DNA of 64,000 nucleotides from Lysobacter prati. Lineage in GTDB: Bacteria > Pseudomonadota > Gammaproteobacteria > Xanthomonadales > Xanthomonadaceae. The notes beneath the pieces were generated by a model. The model had not been told where the DNA came from and searched no databases. It worked only from the letters and a program-made list of their open reading frames with translations. Position 1 is the stretch's first letter, and each line of letters begins with the position of its first letter. The position numbers were made by a program, and so were the translations under genes. Below are positions 60,405 to 64,000 of this stretch, piece after piece. Where the stretch lies: the NCBI RefSeq assembly GCF_009765215.1, contig NZ_VLNV01000006.1, positions 124,001-188,000 on the forward strand. The letters are read 5' to 3'.

Positions 60405-62474
60405 ATGACGTTTCGCCGCGCCCTTCTGCCGCTGATGTTGGCGGCCGCGCTGTCCCCCCTTGCCGCCTCGGCCGCCCCGCGTGGCTTCGAGGTCCGTGAC
60501 ATGGCCACCCTCGACCGCGTGTCGTCGCCAACCCTGTCGCCCGACGGCCGCCGCGTCGTGTTCGCCAAGCGCGTGGTCGATTTCGCCGCCAACAAGGGCG
60601 CATCGTCGCTGTGGATCGAGGACCTGTTCGCGCGCGATGCCGCGCCGCCGGTGCGACTGACGCCGGAAGGCTGGAACGTCAACTCGCCGAGCTTCTCGGC
60701 TGATGGTAAGACCGTTTATTTCCTCAGCGCCAAGTCGGGCAGCTCGCAGCTGTATTCGATCCCCGCCAGCGGTGGCACGCCGAAGCAGCTGACTGCGTTC
60801 AATACCGACGTCGGCGGCTATAGGCTCTCGCCCGACGGCAAGCGCATCGCCTTCAACGCCGAAGTCTTCGCCGACTGCAAGGGCGACTTCGCTTGCTCGC
60901 AGAAGCGCCTGGACGACAAGGGCAAGCAGAAGACCAGCGGCATGCTGTTCGACCGCATCTTCATCCGTCACTGGGACGCCTGGAATGACGGCCGCTTCAA
61001 CCGTCTGTTCGTGACCACGCTGGCCGACAAGCCGGCAACGACGGCGACGCTGGTCAGCGGTGAAGTGATCGGCGACGTGCCCTCGCGACCGTTCGGTGAC
61101 AGCAGCGAGTACACCTGGGCGCCGGACGGCAAGAGCCTGGTGTTCAGCGCTCGCATCGCCGACGCCAAGGAACCGACCTCGACCAACTTCGACCTCTACC
61201 AGGTCAGTGCCGACGGCACCGGCGCGGCGAAGAACCTGACCGCCGCCAATCCTGCCTGGGACACCGGCGCCACTTTCAGCGCCGACGGCAAGACCCTGTA
61301 CTACCGCGCGATGAAGCGACCGGGCTTCGAGGCCGATCGTTTCGCGCTGATCGCGCTCGACCTGGCCAGCGGCCAGCGTCGCGAGATCGCCCCGCAGTGG
61401 GACCGCTCGGCGGACGGCATCACCCTGTCGGCCGACGGCAAGAGCATCTACACGACCGCGACCGACATGGGCGAGCACCCGCTGTTCGCCGTCGATATCG
61501 CCAGCGGCAAGGCCAGCAAGCTGATCGGCGAAGGCAGCGTGTCCGCCATCGACCTGGCCGGCCCGACGCTGGCGCTGACGCGCAACTCCCTCAAGAGCGG
61601 CGACGTGCTCTACACCACCAGCAGCGATGCGACCGCACCGCTGCGCGCGATCACCGCCACCACCGGCGAAACGCTGAAGGACGTCGCCTTCGGCGACTTC
61701 GAGCAGTTCAACTTCAAGGGTTGGAACGGCGACACCGTGCACGGCTACGTGGTCAAGCCGTGGAACTACGTCGAGGGCAAGAAGTACCCGGTCGCGTTCC
61801 TGATCCACGGCGGCCCGCAGGGCAGCTTCGGCAATGGCTGGAGCTACCGCTGGAATCCGCAGACGTACGCCGGCCAGGGCTACGCGGTGGTCATGATCGA
61901 CTTCCACGGTTCCACCGGTTACGGCCAGGCCTTTACCGACGCGATCAGCCAGCACTGGGGCGACCGCCCGCTGGAAGACCTGCAGAAGGGTTGGGCCGCG
62001 GCGCAGCAGAAGTATGGCTTCCTCAACGGCGACAAGGCCTGCGCGCTGGGCGCCAGCTACGGCGGCTTCATGGTCAACTGGATCGCCGGCAACTGGAACG
62101 AGCCGTGGAAGTGCCTGGTCAACCACGACGGCGTGTTCGACCAGCGCATGATGGGCTTCGCCACCGAAGAACTGTGGTTCACCGAGTGGGAGCAGGGCGG
62201 CACCGCGATCGACAAGGCCGCCAACTACGAGAAGTTCAACCCGGTCACCCACGTCAAGGATTGGCGCGTGCCGATGCTGGTCGTGCACGGCCAGCTCGAC
62301 TTCCGCATTCCGGTCGAGCAGGGCATCGGCGCGTTCACCACGCTGCAGCTCCTGGGCATCGAGTCGAAGTTCCTGTACTTCCCGGACGAGAACCACTGGG
62401 TGCTCAAGCCGCAGAACTCCGTGCAGTGGCATGACACAGTCAATGCCTGGCTGAAGCAGCACATCGGCCAGTAA
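60405..62474 (+). CDS. Secreted S9 family peptidase (dipeptidyl-peptidase 5-like)
   Basis: The 689-residue protein has a signal peptide ending ASA, a seven-bladed propeller with repeated SPDGKR/SADGKT-type blade motifs, and a catalytic domain with HGGPQGSFGNGWSYRWNPQ, Ser551 in GASYGGFMVNW, Asp632 in GQLDFRIP and His664 in DENHWVL. This resembles DPP5, which removes dipeptides from peptide N termini. ATG 60405 is inside a longer frame and gives a clean signal. It follows the OPT gene on the same strand by 127 bases. Confidence 0.94.
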   Translation: MTFRRALLPLMLAAALSPLAASAAPRGFEVRDMATLDRVSSPTLSPDGRRVVFAKRVVDFAANKGASSLWIEDLFARDAAPPVRLTPEGWNVNSPSFSADGKTVYFLSAKSGSSQLYSIPASGGTPKQLTAFNTDVGGYRLSPDGKRIAFNAEVFADCKGDFACSQKRLDDKGKQKTSGMLFDRIFIRHWDAWNDGRFNRLFVTTLADKPATTATLVSGEVIGDVPSRPFGDSSEYTWAPDGKSLVFSARIADAKEPTSTNFDLYQVSADGTGAAKNLTAANPAWDTGATFSADGKTLYYRAMKRPGFEADRFALIALDLASGQRREIAPQWDRSADGITLSADGKSIYTTATDMGEHPLFAVDIASGKASKLIGEGSVSAIDLAGPTLALTRNSLKSGDVLYTTSSDATAPLRAITATTGETLKDVAFGDFEQFNFKGWNGDTVHGYVVKPWNYVEGKKYPVAFLIHGGPQGSFGNGWSYRWNPQTYAGQGYAVVMIDFHGSTGYGQAFTDAISQHWGDRPLEDLQKGWAAAQQKYGFLNGDKACALGASYGGFMVNWIAGNWNEPWKCLVNHDGVFDQRMMGFATEELWFTEWEQGGTAIDKAANYEKFNPVTHVKDWRVPMLVVHGQLDFRIPVEQGIGAFTTLQLLGIESKFLYFPDENHWVLKPQNSVQWHDTVNAWLKQHIGQ

Positions 62475-62484
62475 GGCCTTGAAG

Positions 62485-62510
62485 CCCCTCTCCCGCATGC
62501 GGGAGAGGGG
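62485..62510. repeat. 26-base perfect palindrome, dispersed xanthomonad-type repeat
   Basis: CCCCTCTCCCGCA / TGCGGGAGAGGGG is fully self-complementary and is followed by TTGGGGTGAGGGC. This element is widely dispersed after genes in Xanthomonas and related genera. Here it lies 11 bases after the peptidase stop and can serve as a terminator-like hairpin. Confidence 0.8.
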
Positions 62511-62531
62511 TTGGGGTGAGGGCAGGGTGCG

Positions 62532-63599
62532 TCAACGCAACAACGCCCCGGTCTCGGCTACCAGCGCATCAAACAGCTCGCGCGCGCGCCGATGCTTCAA
62601 CAACGGTGCCCCCTGTCCGGCCCACAGCGAAATCATGTCGCCGCGCCCCTGCGCCGCAGCTGTCGCCTTGAACGTCCCGGTGAACCAGTTCTGGATCGGG
62701 TAGGGCAGTGGTGATTTTCCGTCCCACTCCTCGACGAACCGATTGCGTATGCCGCGAGCGAGTCGCCCACTGAAGGCACGCGTCAGTGCGGTGTACTTCG
62801 CGTCATCGCTGAACAGCATCTTGCGATGCAACTCGTTCGTGCCGGACTCCTCGCAGGCCAGGAACGCAGTACCGATCTGCACGCCCTGCGCGCCGAGCGT
62901 CAATGCGGCGGCCACTCCGCGTCCGTCAGCAATGCCCCCCGCCGCGATCACCGGCGTCGACACGCGGTCGACCACCTGCGGGATCAGCGCCACCGTCCCG
63001 GTCAACGACTCCTCGGCCGAGCGCAGGAACGACACGCGGTGTCCGCCGGCCTCGAAGCCGGTGGCGACGATGACGTCGACGCCGGCCTGATCCATCGCGA
63101 TCGCTTCGTCGACCGTGGTGATGGTGCCCATAGTGACGATCCCGCGACTTCTGCATTCCGACAGGATCGCGGCGGAGGGGATCCCGAACACGAAACTCAT
63201 CACCGGCGGCCGTGCATCGAGCATTGCCTGCACCTGGTCTTCGAAGCGCTGGCCGTAGCGCTCCGGCATTGGCGGCGGCGTCATGCCGAGGGCATCGTAG
63301 TAGGGGCGGAAGCGCTCGATGGCGGCGGCGAACTGTTCGGCGGTGAGACGATCGCCGCCGGGATCCTGGTTCGAGACCCACAGGTTCAATGCGAACGGCC
63401 GCTGCGTCCGCGCGCGGATCTGCTCGGTGAGATCACCCAGCTTTTCCGGTGCGAGGTGGTGGGCGCCAAACGAGCCCAGGCCACCGGCCTCGGATACGGC
63501 GACCATGAGATCGATCGAAGACAAGCCGCCGCCAAACGGTCCCTGCACGATCGGATAGCGCAGGCCAAGGCGTCGGGTGAAGTCGTTGTCATGCCACAT
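62532..63599 (-). CDS. Nitronate monooxygenase (2-nitropropane dioxygenase family)
   Basis: The 355-residue FMN enzyme has the TIM-barrel pattern: GLRYPIVQGPFGGGLSSIDL, MSFVFGIPS, the ATGFEAGGHRVSFL segment with the catalytic-site His, VIAAGGIADGRGVAAALTLG and GAQGVQIGTAFL for FMN phosphate. It oxidises nitronates such as propionate-3-nitronate. The stop is 58 bases from the convergent peptidase gene. It is not obviously linked to its neighbours. Confidence 0.93.
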   Translation of the reverse strand: MWHDNDFTRRLGLRYPIVQGPFGGGLSSIDLMVAVSEAGGLGSFGAHHLAPEKLGDLTEQIRARTQRPFALNLWVSNQDPGGDRLTAEQFAAAIERFRPYYDALGMTPPPMPERYGQRFEDQVQAMLDARPPVMSFVFGIPSAAILSECRSRGIVTMGTITTVDEAIAMDQAGVDVIVATGFEAGGHRVSFLRSAEESLTGTVALIPQVVDRVSTPVIAAGGIADGRGVAAALTLGAQGVQIGTAFLACEESGTNELHRKMLFSDDAKYTALTRAFSGRLARGIRNRFVEEWDGKSPLPYPIQNWFTGTFKATAAAQGRGDMISLWAGQGAPLLKHRRARELFDALVAETGALLR

Positions 63600-63732
63600 G
63601 GCATCACTCCGTTGCGGGAAAGGGTGCCCGGGCCGGAGGGGCCGGAACGTGGCGCTACTCTAGGCGTGATCGCGCAGCGGGCGGATGAAGGCAACCGCCA
63701 GGATCCTGCAGGCGCGTCAGCCCGTAAGAGGG

Positions 63733-63999
63733 TCAGCGATCCAGCGGGCTCACGACGCCGAGCCCGCCGCGGTTGAGCACGTGCGTGTAGATCTGCGTAG
63801 TGCGCACATCGGCATGGCCCAGCAGCTCCTGGATCGTGCGCAGGTCGTACCCTGCCTCAAGCAAGTGTGTTGCGAACGAGTGACGCAGCGTATGGCATGT
63901 GGCGGGCTTGTCGCTCCCGGTGCGCACGGATGCCGTCCTGACCGCGCGCTGCAAGCCCTTCTCGTCGCGATGATGTCGGCGCACAAGCCCGGAACGCGG
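63733..63999 (-). CDS. intI: Integron integrase, C-terminal part (cut by window edge)
   Basis: The visible 88 residues ([20 protein letters not shown]... to SPLDR) are the C-terminal third of an integron integrase. [15 protein letters not shown] with catalytic His and Arg, [14 protein letters not shown] with His, and nucleophile Tyr in [18 protein letters not shown] are diagnostic for IntI as against XerC/D. The 5' end, the IntI-specific extra domain and attI lie beyond the right edge. Since cassettes are added at attI next to the 5' end, the array should also lie to the right. Confidence 0.93.
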   Translation of the reverse strand, partial: PRSGLVRRHHRDEKGLQRAVRTASVRTGSDKPATCHTLRHSFATHLLEAGYDLRTIQELLGHADVRTTQIYTHVLNRGGLGVVSPLDR

Positions 64000-64000
64000 A

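Noticed and set aside
60252-62498. Minus-strand frame of 748 codons opposite the second S9 peptidase
   Set aside because: Antisense of a peptidase with complete catalytic motifs; no domain is recognisable in the frame.
1-64000. CRISPR arrays
   Set aside because: The repeats present are dispersed palindromes without regular spacing or spacers.
1-64000. tRNA or rRNA genes as island attachment sites
   Set aside because: No tRNA-like cloverleaf or rRNA sequence was noticed; the recombinase operon abuts ssb instead.

Overview
The window looks like chromosome of a high-G+C gammaproteobacterium of the Xanthomonadaceae, most like Lysobacter or Luteimonas. This rests on the family mix (ssb followed by rfbBACD, peptide transporters, secreted S9 peptidases, a 26-base CCCCTCTCCCGC-type palindrome) and on GC-rich codon use in the core genes. 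I see no rRNA, tRNA or CRISPR array.

Layout. (1) 1-10.2 kb: a detoxification-type cluster with four alpha/beta-fold hydrolases (one an epoxide-hydrolase relative, one a haloperoxidase relative), Ohr, an NTF2-like protein, an SDR, a tautomerase, a PfpI protein, an enoyl-CoA hydratase and a divergent LysR regulator. One isochorismatase is truncated where it meets the tautomerase. (2) 10.2-14.3 kb: accessory DNA with small unknown genes, an integron attC-like site, palindromic repeats and a soluble histidine kinase. (3) 14.3-23.5 kb: an HXXEE membrane protein, then a tightly overlapping minus-strand operon (desaturase, FAD oxidoreductase, DUF1365, cyclopropane-fatty-acid synthase, DUF2878, DUF1295, a second CFA-like methyltransferase, lipocalin) for modifying membrane fatty acids. 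(4) 23.7-29.5 kb: an outer-membrane-type protein, a NarL-type two-component pair and a hybrid PAS histidine kinase. (5) 29.5-44.6 kb: a patchwork of small unknown genes, broken genes, Hsp20, two glycine-zipper lipoproteins, a second copy of the kinase plus its 87-residue neighbour, three copies of a stand-alone receiver protein (one broken, one lacking its phospho-Asp), a canonical attC site, about a dozen palindromic repeats and an IS30-family element with an in-frame stop. (6) 44.8-50.1 kb: a four-gene operon of three different tyrosine recombinases and a KfrA/TnpC-like coiled-coil protein, abutting ssb. (7) 50.2-63.6 kb: core genes ssb, dTDP-rhamnose synthesis rfbBACD, two S9 peptidases, a POT and an OPT peptide transporter, and a nitronate monooxygenase. 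(8) The right edge cuts an integron integrase whose 5' end, and hence the expected attI and cassette array, lies outside.

How it fits together. The right-hand core couples extracellular peptide degradation (S9 peptidases) with uptake (POT, OPT) and cell-envelope sugar synthesis. Region 5 appears assembled from integron-cassette remnants, duplications and insertions. The recombinase quartet is the most unusual system here: its right end seems to lie inside the first codons of ssb, where AT-rich element sequence appears to have replaced the native start.
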